A stretch of 64,000 nucleotides of DNA. Origin: Halomonas halophila (GTDB taxonomy: Bacteria; Pseudomonadota; Gammaproteobacteria; Pseudomonadales; Halomonadaceae). The notes beneath the pieces are model-generated. The model worked only from the letters and a program-made list of their open reading frames with translations. It was not told the origin of the DNA and did no database searches. Made by a program: the position numbers and the translations under genes. Location of the stretch: contig NZ_CP129121.1 of NCBI RefSeq assembly GCF_030406665.1, positions 1,674,001-1,738,000 on the forward strand, read 5' to 3'. Below, in pieces: positions 45,671 through 53,281 of this stretch; the first letter of the stretch is position 1; each line of letters opens with the position of its first letter.

Positions 45671-45709
45671 TTTCTGTGCAATATTTTCCTGGCTAGAGAT
45701 CGAAACGCC

Positions 45710-47029
45710 ATGCTGGCTTCCCTCGTCACGCTTCTCTCGTCCCCCGCGCTCGAATCGCGCAAGCCCCGGTCGCCCCTGGCCGCTGCCCTGCACCGGCATA
45801 CGGCCACGGTGACGTTCACCCCCGAGGGCATCATCCGTCAGGCGAGCCGGGCTTTCCTGTCGGTTCTCGGCTATCAGGCCTCGGAGGTGCTGGGCCGCCA
45901 CCATCGGATGTTCTGCGACCCGGAAACGGTGAACGGCCGGGAATACGGAGAGTTCTGGGCGGCCCTGGCCCGAGGCGAGCACCGGGCCGGCACCTTCCGA
46001 CGCCTCGACAAACGGGGGCGCGAGGTCTGGATCGAGGCCACTTATCTGCCGGTGATGAATCGGAGCGGCAAGCATGTCGACCATGTGATCAAGATCGCCA
46101 GCGATGTCACCGAACAGCACCAGGCGGCGATGTCGCGCGCGGCACTGGTCGAGGCACTCGGTCAGTCCATGGCCGTGATCGAGTTCACGCCGGAGGGTGT
46201 CGTGCTCGATGCCAACCCCAACTTCCTGGCCGCGACCGGCTATGAGCGTGAACAGGTCCTGGGCCAGCACCACCGCCTGTTCTGCCACGAGGCCTTCTAC
46301 GAGCAGCATCCGGACTTCTGGCAGCGTCTGGCCCAGGGCGAGTTCCGTCAGGGCAAGTTCGAACGGGTCACGGCCTTCGGGGAGCCGCTGTGGCTGGAGG
46401 CCACCTACAACCCGGTCTTCGATGCCGATGGCAGGGTGGTACGGGTCGTGAAGTTCGCCACCGATGTCACGGCCGACGTGCAGGCCGCCGAGGCCACCCG
46501 TGCTGCCGTCGTCTCGGCCCGGGAGACATCGGCCCAGACGGAGCAGATCACGGCCAGTGGCATGGCGCAGCTGCAGGATATCGTTCGCGAGTGCATGGCG
46601 TCCGTCGACGAGATGGGGAGCGCCCGGGAGGCCGTGCAGGCACTCGTGGCCCAGGCGGAACGCATCAACGGCATCACCTCGGAGATCGCGCGAATCGCCG
46701 AGCAGACCAATCTGCTGTCGCTGAACGCCACCATCGAAGCGGCTCATGCGGGAGAGCACGGCAGGGGCTTCGCTGTGGTGGCGGGCGAGGTTCGCCAGCT
46801 GGCCCATCGGGCGAGCGAATCGGTGGGGCGGATCGACGACGTGCTCGCCGACAACGCCGCCATGGTGGCCCAGGCAAGCGAGCAGATGCGGTCGGCCGTG
46901 GACAAGAGCCAGCAGATCCATGCCCATGTGACGGACATCGAGCGACTGGTCGGCGAGATTCGGCGAGGCGCTTCGGATGTCACCTCGTCCGTCGACCGTC
47001 TGATCGCCGACCAGGCCCCAGACGCCTGA
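45710..47029 (+). CDS. BdlA-like soluble PAS-PAS methyl-accepting chemotaxis protein
   Basis: The 439-residue protein has two PAS domains (residues ~30-140 and ~150-265, each with a GYQAS/GYEREQVLGQHH block and a DVT exit). A short MCP signalling domain follows, with the conserved tip EIARIAEQTNLLSLNATIEAAHAGEHGRGFAVVAGEVRQLA. No membrane segment is present, so the receptor is cytoplasmic. The architecture and length match Pseudomonas aeruginosa BdlA, which controls biofilm dispersal, and related aerotaxis-type sensors. Whether it binds heme, FAD or nothing cannot be read here. Confidence 0.85.
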   Translation: MLASLVTLLSSPALESRKPRSPLAAALHRHTATVTFTPEGIIRQASRAFLSVLGYQASEVLGRHHRMFCDPETVNGREYGEFWAALARGEHRAGTFRRLDKRGREVWIEATYLPVMNRSGKHVDHVIKIASDVTEQHQAAMSRAALVEALGQSMAVIEFTPEGVVLDANPNFLAATGYEREQVLGQHHRLFCHEAFYEQHPDFWQRLAQGEFRQGKFERVTAFGEPLWLEATYNPVFDADGRVVRVVKFATDVTADVQAAEATRAAVVSARETSAQTEQITASGMAQLQDIVRECMASVDEMGSAREAVQALVAQAERINGITSEIARIAEQTNLLSLNATIEAAHAGEHGRGFAVVAGEVRQLAHRASESVGRIDDVLADNAAMVAQASEQMRSAVDKSQQIHAHVTDIERLVGEIRRGASDVTSSVDRLIADQAPDA

Positions 47030-47094
47030 TGCGGAGCCTGTACAGGGTGGCGCTCGGCCGCCGCTGACGCCTCAGTGGCGGGGCATGCCGCACG

Positions 47095-47530
47095 TCACCG
47101 GCTCGCCTCGGCGCCGAACCCCTCGCTCATGGCATGCAGGAGCCGCTCGGCGGTTCCCTGATCGGTCGACAGCGCGGCCGGTAGGGCCTCGCAAGGCTCT
47201 CGTCTTGCGGTGCCTCGTAGATGACGTCGCCGTCATTGATGGTCGCCAGTACCTGCAGCTGATCGAGGGTCTCGGGATCGACGGCAGTCGGTCGCCGGAG
47301 AGGATCACGAAATCGGCACGCTTGCCGGGGACGATACTGCCCTTGTCGGCCTCCTCGAACTGCTGCCAGGCGGGCCAGATCGTCATCGCCTTGAGGGCCG
47401 TCATCACATCGACCCGTTGGCTAGGGCCGAGGATGTCGCCGGAGTGTGCGTCGGGTGAGCGTGGCATCGAGGATTCGCATGCTGTCGGGAAATGCCACCG
47501 GGGCGTCGTGGTGGGAGCCGACAGGTAGAA
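47095..47530 (-). pseudogene. Frameshifted, truncated remnant of a YtcJ-like amidohydrolase
   Basis: Only the C-terminal part of an amidohydrolase is readable, spread over three frames of the minus strand. One frame carries DAPVAFPDSMRILDATLTRR (about 47515-47440). The next carries SGDILGPSQRVDVMTALKAM and SIVPGKRADFVILSGDR (about 47450-47290). The third carries TAVDPETLDQLQVLATINDG and DVIYEAP (about 47290-47200). These join into the usual end of the YtcJ family. The last stretch, ERLLHAMSEGFGAEASR to the stop at 47095, may need a further shift. The N-terminal metal-binding part is missing. Confidence 0.75.
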
Positions 47531-47564
47531 TGGGAAGGCACTGACCCGAGACTAGGAGGTGGGG

Positions 47565-47774
47565 ATGGAAGTCGGAGCAGCTGTTACAGCCATCAAAACG
47601 GCGCTCGACGCCGCCAGAGCGGCCAAGGATGTTCATAGCCAGGCACAGCTCGACGCGGCGGTAAGCGAGATCATGGAAAAGCTGACCACTGTACAGACAG
47701 ACCTGCTATCGATGGTCGTCCAGCAGCAGGAACTGGTGGAGGAAGAACAGGCAATTGAAGGAGGAGTTGGCTAA
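47565..47774 (+). CDS. N-terminal part of a split coiled-coil/zinc-ribbon protein
   Basis: A strong AGGAGG lies 5 bases before the ATG. The 69 residues (MEVGAAVTAIKTALDAARAAK onward) form a long amphipathic helix ending EEEQAIEGGVG. It overlaps the following frame by 20 bases. The two together look like one gene of a helical N-terminus plus zinc-ribbon C-terminus, as seen in small proteins common in mobile elements. The shift needed is one base near 47753. Function unknown. Confidence 0.6.
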   Translation: MEVGAAVTAIKTALDAARAAKDVHSQAQLDAAVSEIMEKLTTVQTDLLSMVVQQQELVEEEQAIEGGVG

Positions 47775-48018
47775 GGAAGCGCGGTTCGAGCGCTTACGTC
47801 TAGAGCGCACCCCAACTGGTGACATAGTCATGCCTCTCAAAGATGAGCACATCACCAGCGACGAGCCCGCGCACGTCATCTGCCCCGTGTGCAAGGAAGA
47901 CAAACGCGTTTCAGTCATGACTGAGGACGAGTACTGGTACAGGTGTCCTTCTTGCAAGTACCTCGCGGGCAAAAAGAAGCGCCCGCCATCCAGTAGGCGA
48001 GGACCTATGGTGGTTTAG
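47755..48018 (+). CDS. C-terminal part of the split protein, zinc-ribbon domain
   Basis: The frame runs from a TTG at 47755 with no independent ATG until residue 26. It encodes KEELAKEARFERLRLERTPT, then a zinc ribbon with ICPVCKED and YRCPSCKY, and a basic tail. Without the upstream helix it would be a fragment, so it is best read as the second half of a frameshifted gene. Codon choice (ACGTCTAGAG, many A/T-ending codons) is less GC-rich than the neighbours, hinting at transfer. Confidence 0.55.
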   Translation: MKEELAKEARFERLRLERTPTGDIVMPLKDEHITSDEPAHVICPVCKEDKRVSVMTEDEYWYRCPSCKYLAGKKKRPPSSRRGPMVV

Positions 48019-48133
48019 CTGCTTGTGCCAAAGGTGGCGCTATGCCGCTTCTGCTTCTCTTTTTCCGCCAGTGCCAATTAGGGCGCAATAAAATGCCAAA
48101 GGCGCCGCGCGGTTACACTTGGATGCCCAGCAA

Positions 48134-48173
48134 CGAAAAAACGGCCACCGCTCTGATGAGCTAAGTGACCGTT
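48134..48173 (-). terminator. Terminator of the tRNA-Pro gene
   Basis: On the minus strand AAACGGTCAC pairs with GTGGCCGTTT (one G-T wobble). The inner GCTC/GAGC pairs around ATCA, and a run of six T follows. It lies 15 bases past the tRNA 3' end. Confidence 0.75.
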
Positions 48174-48187
48174 TCTCCTGATGTTCA

Positions 48188-48264
48188 TGGTCGGAGCGAC
48201 TGGATTCGAACCAGCGACCTTTGCAACCCCATTGCAACGCGCTACCAAGCTGCGCCACGCTCCG
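48188..48264 (-). tRNA. tRNA-Pro (anticodon GGG)
   Basis: The minus strand folds as a complete cloverleaf. Acceptor arms are CGGAGCG/CGCTCCG, the D-arm is GCGC-AGCTTGGTA-GCGC, the anticodon stem is TTGCA/TGCAA with loop ATGGGGT, and the T-arm is GCTGG-TTCGAAT-CCAGT. The discriminator is A and CCA is encoded. The loop gives anticodon GGG with G37, as in proline tRNAs. Confidence 0.95.
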
Positions 48265-48317
48265 ACGTTCTCGTTTGGGCTTGTCGCCGTTGGGCGCGTC
48301 CCCCGAGAACGAGGCGT

Positions 48318-48346
48318 ATATTACCTCGCTCCCCCGGAAATGAAAA
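48318..48346 (-). promoter_or_regulatory. Promoter of tRNA-Pro
   Basis: On the minus strand TTTTCA (48346-48341) and TAATAT (48323-48318) are 17 bases apart, about 55 bases before the tRNA 5' end. A G-rich stretch in the spacer and the AT-rich upstream A/T run fit a strong stable-RNA promoter. Confidence 0.5.
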
Positions 48347-48449
48347 GTCCTTTTTGCGCTTTTTTTCAAAAGGTTGGCTCCCCGCTTGGAGAACTGCCCT
48401 CGCGCCACGCGCTTTGTAGAATAGGGGGACACGGACAGGGAGAACGACG

Positions 48450-48812
48450 ATGCCGCTGATATTGGGGATGAGCATGCTGCTGGCGTGCCAGATGTTGGGT
48501 GAGCTGCTGGCGCGGGGGCTGGCGGTACCGATCCCCGGGCCCGTGCTTGGCATGGTGATCCTGCTGGTGGCCCTGCTGGTGCGTGGCAAGGTGCCCGATA
48601 GCCTGCGAACCTCCGGCGAGGGCCTGCTGCGTTACCTGACGCTGCTGTTCGTGCCGGCCGGCGTCGGGGTGATGGTGCACGGGGCGCTGATCGGTCGGGA
48701 CATCCTGCCGATTCTGCTGACGCTGGTCGTCTCCACCGCACTGACGCTGGGCGTCACGGCCTGGGTGCTGTCGCGCCTCCAGGGGCGGCTCGGCAAGGGA
48801 GGTCGCGGATGA
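48450..48812 (+). CDS. CidA/LrgA-family holin-like protein
   Basis: The 120-residue protein has four hydrophobic spans. LGELLARGLAVPIPGPVLGMVILL and LLRYLTLLFVPAGVGVM are the CidA/LrgA signatures. These proteins are holin-like and act with LrgB/CidB partners in control of cell lysis or in small-metabolite export such as pyruvate. It overlaps the next gene by 4 bases. Confidence 0.9.
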   Translation: MPLILGMSMLLACQMLGELLARGLAVPIPGPVLGMVILLVALLVRGKVPDSLRTSGEGLLRYLTLLFVPAGVGVMVHGALIGRDILPILLTLVVSTALTLGVTAWVLSRLQGRLGKGGRG

Positions 48813-49540
48813 ACGTCGCGCGTCTGGACCAGCTGTGGGTCTATCTGTCCGGCAATCCGCTGCTGTCGCTGTTGCTGACCCTGGGGGCTTTCGCCCTCGC
48901 GGTGAGGATCAACAAGGCGCTGGGTGGCACGCCGCTGTTGCATCCGGTGATGCTGTCGATCGTCCTGCTGATCGGCAGCCTGCTGCTGCTCGACATGGAT
49001 TACGCCACCTATTTCGAGGGTGCACAGTTCATCCACTTCCTGCTGGGGCCGGCGACGGTAGCGCTGGCCATCCCGCTTTATGACCATCGCGAGCGCGTCC
49101 GTCGCCTGCTGGTGCCGCTGGTGTTGGCCTGTGTGACCGGCATCGTGACCGCGGTCGCCAGCACCCTGGGACTGGCGCTGGTGCTGGGGGCCCGACATGA
49201 GACCCTGATGTCGCTCGCGCCGCGGTCGGTGACGTCGCCCATCGCCATGGGCATCGCCGAGCAGATTGGCGGCATACCTTCACTGGCGGCCGGACTGGTG
49301 CTGCTGACCGGCGCCATCGGCTGTGCGCTGGGGCCGGTGATCTTCCGCTTGCTGCGTATCCAGGACCCGGCGATACAGGGCTTCGCCATGGGGCTGTCGG
49401 CACATGGGTTCGGCACCGCCCAGGCGTTTGCTCGCCTCGGCGCGGTGGCCGGCGCCTTCTCGGGGCTGGCGATGGGGATCACCGGGTTGCTGACGGCCTT
49501 CCTGCTGCCGCCGCTGGTGCATCTGCTGGGGCTGGGCTGA
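48809..49540 (+). CDS. LrgB/CidB-family membrane protein
   Basis: The 243-residue protein has about seven spans. Motifs PLLHPVMLSIV, FLLGPATVALAIPLY, LAPRSVTSPIAMGIAEQIGG and HGFGTAQAF are typical of LrgB. It is translationally coupled to the CidA/LrgA gene, forming the usual two-gene unit. No LytSR or CidR regulator is adjacent. Confidence 0.92.
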   Translation: MNVARLDQLWVYLSGNPLLSLLLTLGAFALAVRINKALGGTPLLHPVMLSIVLLIGSLLLLDMDYATYFEGAQFIHFLLGPATVALAIPLYDHRERVRRLLVPLVLACVTGIVTAVASTLGLALVLGARHETLMSLAPRSVTSPIAMGIAEQIGGIPSLAAGLVLLTGAIGCALGPVIFRLLRIQDPAIQGFAMGLSAHGFGTAQAFARLGAVAGAFSGLAMGITGLLTAFLLPPLVHLLGLG

Positions 49541-49552
49541 GCCAAAAGACAT

Positions 49553-49571
49553 GGGCACCGGAGGGGTGCCC
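49553..49571 (+). terminator. Weak hairpin between convergent genes
   Basis: GGGCACC (49553-49559) pairs with GGTGCCC (49565-49571) around five bases, without a good T-run. It may end lrgB and/or the opposite helical gene. Confidence 0.35.
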
Positions 49572-49585
49572 GTTCGGCTGGCCGT

Positions 49586-49936
49586 TCAGATCTCTTCCCA
49601 CAGGCGCTTGCGGAAGTCCTCGGAGAGTTCGGTGACTTTCTCGAGCCGCTGCCAATGTGTCCGGGCAACGTCCTGCATGAGCCGCTGATAGCACGCTTGC
49701 AGCGCCTGGGGATCCGCCTCTTCGCGGTAGCAGCCGGCCATGCGCTCGCCGCTCTCGGCCAGGGCGCGCAGGCACTTGGCCTCGAACTGCATGGCCTCCG
49801 CCAGACTCTCCAGCCAGGCGAACTGCATCCGTACCAGGGGCATCGGGCCCTGGATCAGCTGCGGGTTCCACCACTGCAGCATGGCCTCGCTGGCGGGCGG
49901 GAACACATGGGGGGTGTCTCCCGTTGACTGGGTCAT
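49586..49936 (-). CDS. Helical hypothetical protein, 116 aa (phasin-like appearance)
   Basis: The protein starts MTQSTGDTPHVFPPASEAM, then is almost entirely amphipathic helix (QFAWLESLAEAMQFEAKCLRA). This resembles phasins and other polyhydroxyalkanoate-granule proteins, but I cannot confirm the family. GGGAGG lies upstream of the ATG at 49936. Transcribed alone, divergent from the cox region. Confidence 0.55.
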   Translation of the reverse strand: MTQSTGDTPHVFPPASEAMLQWWNPQLIQGPMPLVRMQFAWLESLAEAMQFEAKCLRALAESGERMAGCYREEADPQALQACYQRLMQDVARTHWQRLEKVTELSEDFRKRLWEEI

Positions 49937-50061
49937 CTCGAACCTCCCGAATCGCACGGTGACAGGATGGTGCAGCGCCGTCCGCGACAGTCGCTGCCAT
50001 GTTCGAAGTATAGGCGCTCCTGGCCCGGTCGAGGTTCATGGCCGGGCTTTCCTTTTTCCAC

Positions 50062-50075
50062 TTGATGCGGATCAG
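50062..50075. promoter_or_regulatory. Candidate Anr/Fnr box upstream of the cox cluster
   Basis: TTGATGCGGATCAG matches TTGAT-N4-ATCAA at 9 of 10 defined positions. It lies 65 bases upstream of the DUF2970 gene and 360 upstream of coxB. Anr/Fnr-type regulators adjust terminal oxidase use to oxygen in related bacteria. Confidence 0.45.
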
Positions 50076-50139
50076 GGAGTGCGCATATCGGCGATCCCTG
50101 GTCTACGGTCTAGGGACGAGTCGATCGGAGGGCATGTCC

Positions 50140-50313
50140 ATGTGGCGCGTCATCTCATCGGTACTGGCAGCCTTCTTCGGTGTACAGAAGGAGGCGAGGC
50201 GCAAGGAAGATTTCTCCCGTGGCGGGGCGGGGCCCTTTATCGTCGCGGGTGTGCTGCTTGCCGCCGCGCTGGTGGTGCTGATCGCCGTGGTGGCGATGCT
50301 GGCGGCTCGCTGA
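50140..50313 (+). CDS. DUF2970 small membrane protein
   Basis: The 57-residue protein starts MWRVISSVLAAFFGVQKEARR, followed by a single membrane span (FIVAGVLLAAALVVLIAVVAML). This is the DUF2970 pattern. The ATG at 50140 gives proper spacing to GGAGGG; an ATG at 50134 would add two residues. DUF2970 genes commonly sit within cytochrome c oxidase operons, as here. Role unknown, probably oxidase assembly or stability. Confidence 0.8.
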   Translation: MWRVISSVLAAFFGVQKEARRKEDFSRGGAGPFIVAGVLLAAALVVLIAVVAMLAAR

Positions 50314-50436
50314 GGGATCCCGGCTGCGTTGAAGGGCTCGTTGGTGAACAGGGCACTGGCCTCGCGGTCAGCGAGCAGCGGGAACCTATACTCGATCCAG
50401 GCGTGGTGGATGCACGTCGACGTTCAGGAGGGGGCG

Positions 50437-51561
50437 ATGCGGATGCGCAAGCGGCTCGTTTGGACGATGAGCGGGGCCGTCCTGGTCATGCCGGCCACGG
50501 CGGCGTTGGCCAACGGCTGGAACATGCCAGTCGGGGTCACCGATCTGAGCCGTGATATCCATGGTCTGCACATGGCCATCTTCTGGATATGCGTGGTCAT
50601 CGGCATCGTTGTCTTCGGAGCGCTCTTCTATTCGCTCTTTCGCTATCGCCGCTCCCGCGGCGCCCAACCCGCGCGTTTCCACGAGCACACCACGGTCGAG
50701 GTGATCTGGACGGTCGTGCCACTGCTGATCCTGGTGGCGATGGCGGTGCCTGCGACGGCCACGCTCAAGTCGATGTACGACTCCTCCGAGGCCGACATGG
50801 AGGTGATGATCACCGGCCAGCAGTGGCGCTGGCGCTACGAATACCGCGACGATGAGGTTGCCTTCCTCTCCAGCCTGGCGACTCCGCGCGAGCAGATCGC
50901 CGGCCAGCAGGCCAAGGGCGAGCACTATCTGCTCGAGGTCGACCGGCCGCTGGTACTGCCGGTCGACCGCAAGGTGCGCCTGCTGCTGACCTCCGATGAC
51001 GTGATCCATTCCTGGTGGGTCCCGGAACTCGGCGTCAAGCAGGATGCCATTCCGGGCTTCGTCAACGAGAACTGGGTACGCATCAACGAGCCGGGCATCT
51101 ACCGCGGCCAGTGCGCCGAGCTATGTGGCCGCGACCACGGTTTCATGCCGGTCGTCGTCGAGGCGGTGGAGCCCGAACGTTTCGATGCCTGGCTGGCCGA
51201 GCGCCAGGCAGAGGCCGCCGAGGCCGCCATGGGGCTCGATCGGGAGTGGGCCATGGAGGAACTGATGGCGCGCGGCGAGCAGGTCTACGGCACCATCTGC
51301 GCGTCCTGTCACCAGCCCGATGGCAGTGGCAACCCACCGGTGTTCCCGGCCCTGGCCGGCAACCAGGCGCTGCTGGATGACCGTGAGCGACACATCGAGA
51401 CGGTGATCGATGGCATCGCGGGCAGCGCCATGCCGGGCTTCGCCAACACGCTGGATCCGGCGGAGATCGCCGCCGTGATCACCTACGAGCGCAACGCCTG
51501 GGGCAACGAGGCCGGCGACAGCGTTCAGCCCTCGGCGATCGCCGAGCGGCTCGCCGACTAG
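50437..51561 (+). CDS. coxB: Cytochrome c oxidase subunit II with fused cytochrome c domain
   Basis: The 374-residue subunit has a signal peptide ending near ALANGW and two membrane spans. The CuA domain has the HSWWVPELGVKQDAIPG histidine and the CAELCGRDHGFM ligands. A C-terminal cytochrome c domain carries the heme motif CASCH (about residue 290) and the distal methionine in GSAMPGF. The protein accepts electrons from cytochrome c and feeds subunit I. AGGAGGGGG precedes the ATG at 50437. Confidence 0.94.
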   Translation: MRMRKRLVWTMSGAVLVMPATAALANGWNMPVGVTDLSRDIHGLHMAIFWICVVIGIVVFGALFYSLFRYRRSRGAQPARFHEHTTVEVIWTVVPLLILVAMAVPATATLKSMYDSSEADMEVMITGQQWRWRYEYRDDEVAFLSSLATPREQIAGQQAKGEHYLLEVDRPLVLPVDRKVRLLLTSDDVIHSWWVPELGVKQDAIPGFVNENWVRINEPGIYRGQCAELCGRDHGFMPVVVEAVEPERFDAWLAERQAEAAEAAMGLDREWAMEELMARGEQVYGTICASCHQPDGSGNPPVFPALAGNQALLDDRERHIETVIDGIAGSAMPGFANTLDPAEIAAVITYERNAWGNEAGDSVQPSAIAERLAD

Positions 51562-51623
51562 ACACGGTGGCGGTACTTCTTTCGACGGGCGCGTCCTCGG
51601 GGCGCCAACCAGGGGGAACCACG

Positions 51624-53255
51624 ATGGCTTCGCACCTGCCTCCCAAGTCGACCACGCAGCACAGCCAGCCCGCCTCCGCGGGGGTGGCCGCCGAGCCGCA
51701 CTCGCCGCCGGGGGGGCTCAAGCGCTGGCTGCTGACCACCAACCACAAGGACATCGGCACGCTCTACATGCTGCTGTCGCTGGCGATGTTCTTCATCGGC
51801 GGCCTGTTCGCCATGGTCGTCCGCGCCGAGCTGTTCCAGCCGGGGCTGCAACTGGTCGAACCCGAGTTCTTCAACCAGATGACCACCATGCACGGGCTGA
51901 TCATGATCTTCGGCGCGGTGATGCCGGCCTTTGTCGGGCTGGCCAACTGGATGGTGCCGTTGCAGATCGGCGCACCGGACATGGCGCTGCCGCGGCTCAA
52001 CAACTTCAGCTTCTGGCTGCTGCCGGTGGCCTTCTCACTGCTGCTGTCGACCTTCTTCATGCCCGGCGGGGCGCCCAACTTCGGCTGGACCTCCTACGCG
52101 CCGCTGTCCACCACCTATTCGCCGCCGTCCACCACCTTCTTCATCCTCTCGCTGCACCTGGCGGGCATCAGCTCGATCCTCGGGGCGATCAACATCATCG
52201 CCACCATTCTCAATCTGCGAGCGCCGGGCATGCGGCTGATGGACATGTCGCTGTTCGTGTGGACCTGGCTGATCACCGCCTTCCTGCTGATCGCGGTGAT
52301 GCCGGTGCTGGCCGGGGTGATCACCATGATGCTGCTGGACATCAACTTCGGCACCAGCTTCTTCGATGCCGCCGGCGGTGGCGACCCGGTGCTGTTCCAG
52401 CACCTGTTCTGGTTCTTCGGCCATCCGGAGGTCTACATCATGATCCTCCCGGCCTTCGGTATCGTCTCGGTGATCATCCCGACCTTCGCGCGCAAGCCGC
52501 TGTTCGGCTACGCCTCCATGGTCTATGCCACGGCCTCCATCGCCATCCTGTCGTTCCTGGTCTGGGCGCACCACATGTTCACGGTGGGCCTGCCGCTGGT
52601 GGCCGAGCTGTTCTTCATGTACAGCACCATGCTGATCGCGGTGCCGACCGGGGTGAAGGTCTTCAACTGGGTGACCACGCTGTTCCGCGGCTCGATCACC
52701 TTCGAGCCGCCGATGCTGTTCGCCCTGGCCTTCGTGGTGCTGTTCACCATCGGCGGCTTCTCGGGGCTGATGCTGGCGATCTCCCCGGCGGACTTCCAGT
52801 ATCACGACACCTACTTCGTGGTCGCGCATTTCCACTACGTGCTGGTGCCCGGCGCGGTGTTCGCGATCATGGCCGGCGTCTACTACTGGCTGCCCAAGTG
52901 GACCGGCCACTATCCGCACCTGCGGCTGTCCCAGTGGCACTTCTGGCTCTCGGTGATCGGCGTCAACCTGACCTTCTTCCCCATGCATTTCGCCGGGCTG
53001 GCCGGGATGCCGAGACGGATCCCCGACTACGCGCTGCAGTTCGCCGACTTCAACATGATCACCAGCATCGGCGCCTTCCTGTTCGGGCTGTCCCAGCTGC
53101 TGTTCGTGGTGGTGGTGGTGATGTGCGTGCGCGGCGGCGAGAAGGCGCCGGCCTGCGCCTGGGATGGCGCCGAGGACCTGGAATGGACGGTGCCGAGTCC
53201 GGCGCCGCTGCACACCTTCGAGACGCCACCCGATTTCGAGCCGCGGCGTCACTGA
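51624..53255 (+). CDS. coxA: Cytochrome c oxidase subunit I
   Basis: This is the 543-residue catalytic subunit with 12 spans. Heme and copper ligands are seen in TTMHGLIMIF, WFFGHPEVYIMILPAFG, WAHHMFTVG and VVAHFHYVLVPG, and the Tyr-cross-linked active-site motif is HPEVY. The start MASHLPPKSTTQ was placed at 51624 after GGGGGAA; an upstream GTG frame is not conserved-looking. It transfers electrons from CuA to oxygen and pumps protons. Confidence 0.96.
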   Translation: MASHLPPKSTTQHSQPASAGVAAEPHSPPGGLKRWLLTTNHKDIGTLYMLLSLAMFFIGGLFAMVVRAELFQPGLQLVEPEFFNQMTTMHGLIMIFGAVMPAFVGLANWMVPLQIGAPDMALPRLNNFSFWLLPVAFSLLLSTFFMPGGAPNFGWTSYAPLSTTYSPPSTTFFILSLHLAGISSILGAINIIATILNLRAPGMRLMDMSLFVWTWLITAFLLIAVMPVLAGVITMMLLDINFGTSFFDAAGGGDPVLFQHLFWFFGHPEVYIMILPAFGIVSVIIPTFARKPLFGYASMVYATASIAILSFLVWAHHMFTVGLPLVAELFFMYSTMLIAVPTGVKVFNWVTTLFRGSITFEPPMLFALAFVVLFTIGGFSGLMLAISPADFQYHDTYFVVAHFHYVLVPGAVFAIMAGVYYWLPKWTGHYPHLRLSQWHFWLSVIGVNLTFFPMHFAGLAGMPRRIPDYALQFADFNMITSIGAFLFGLSQLLFVVVVVMCVRGGEKAPACAWDGAEDLEWTVPSPAPLHTFETPPDFEPRRH

Positions 53256-53281
53256 GCCGGCTCCGGCGGAGGAGGTCGAAC

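Noticed and set aside
48019..48120. Repeated GCCAAAGG-GGCGC-like words in the gap before the tRNA terminator
   Set aside because: Two imperfect short copies in GC-rich DNA; not enough to call a repeat.
48188..48264. Direct repeat of the tRNA-Pro 3' end as an attachment site
   Set aside because: No second copy of the T-arm or acceptor sequence was seen in 45.4-48.2 kb.
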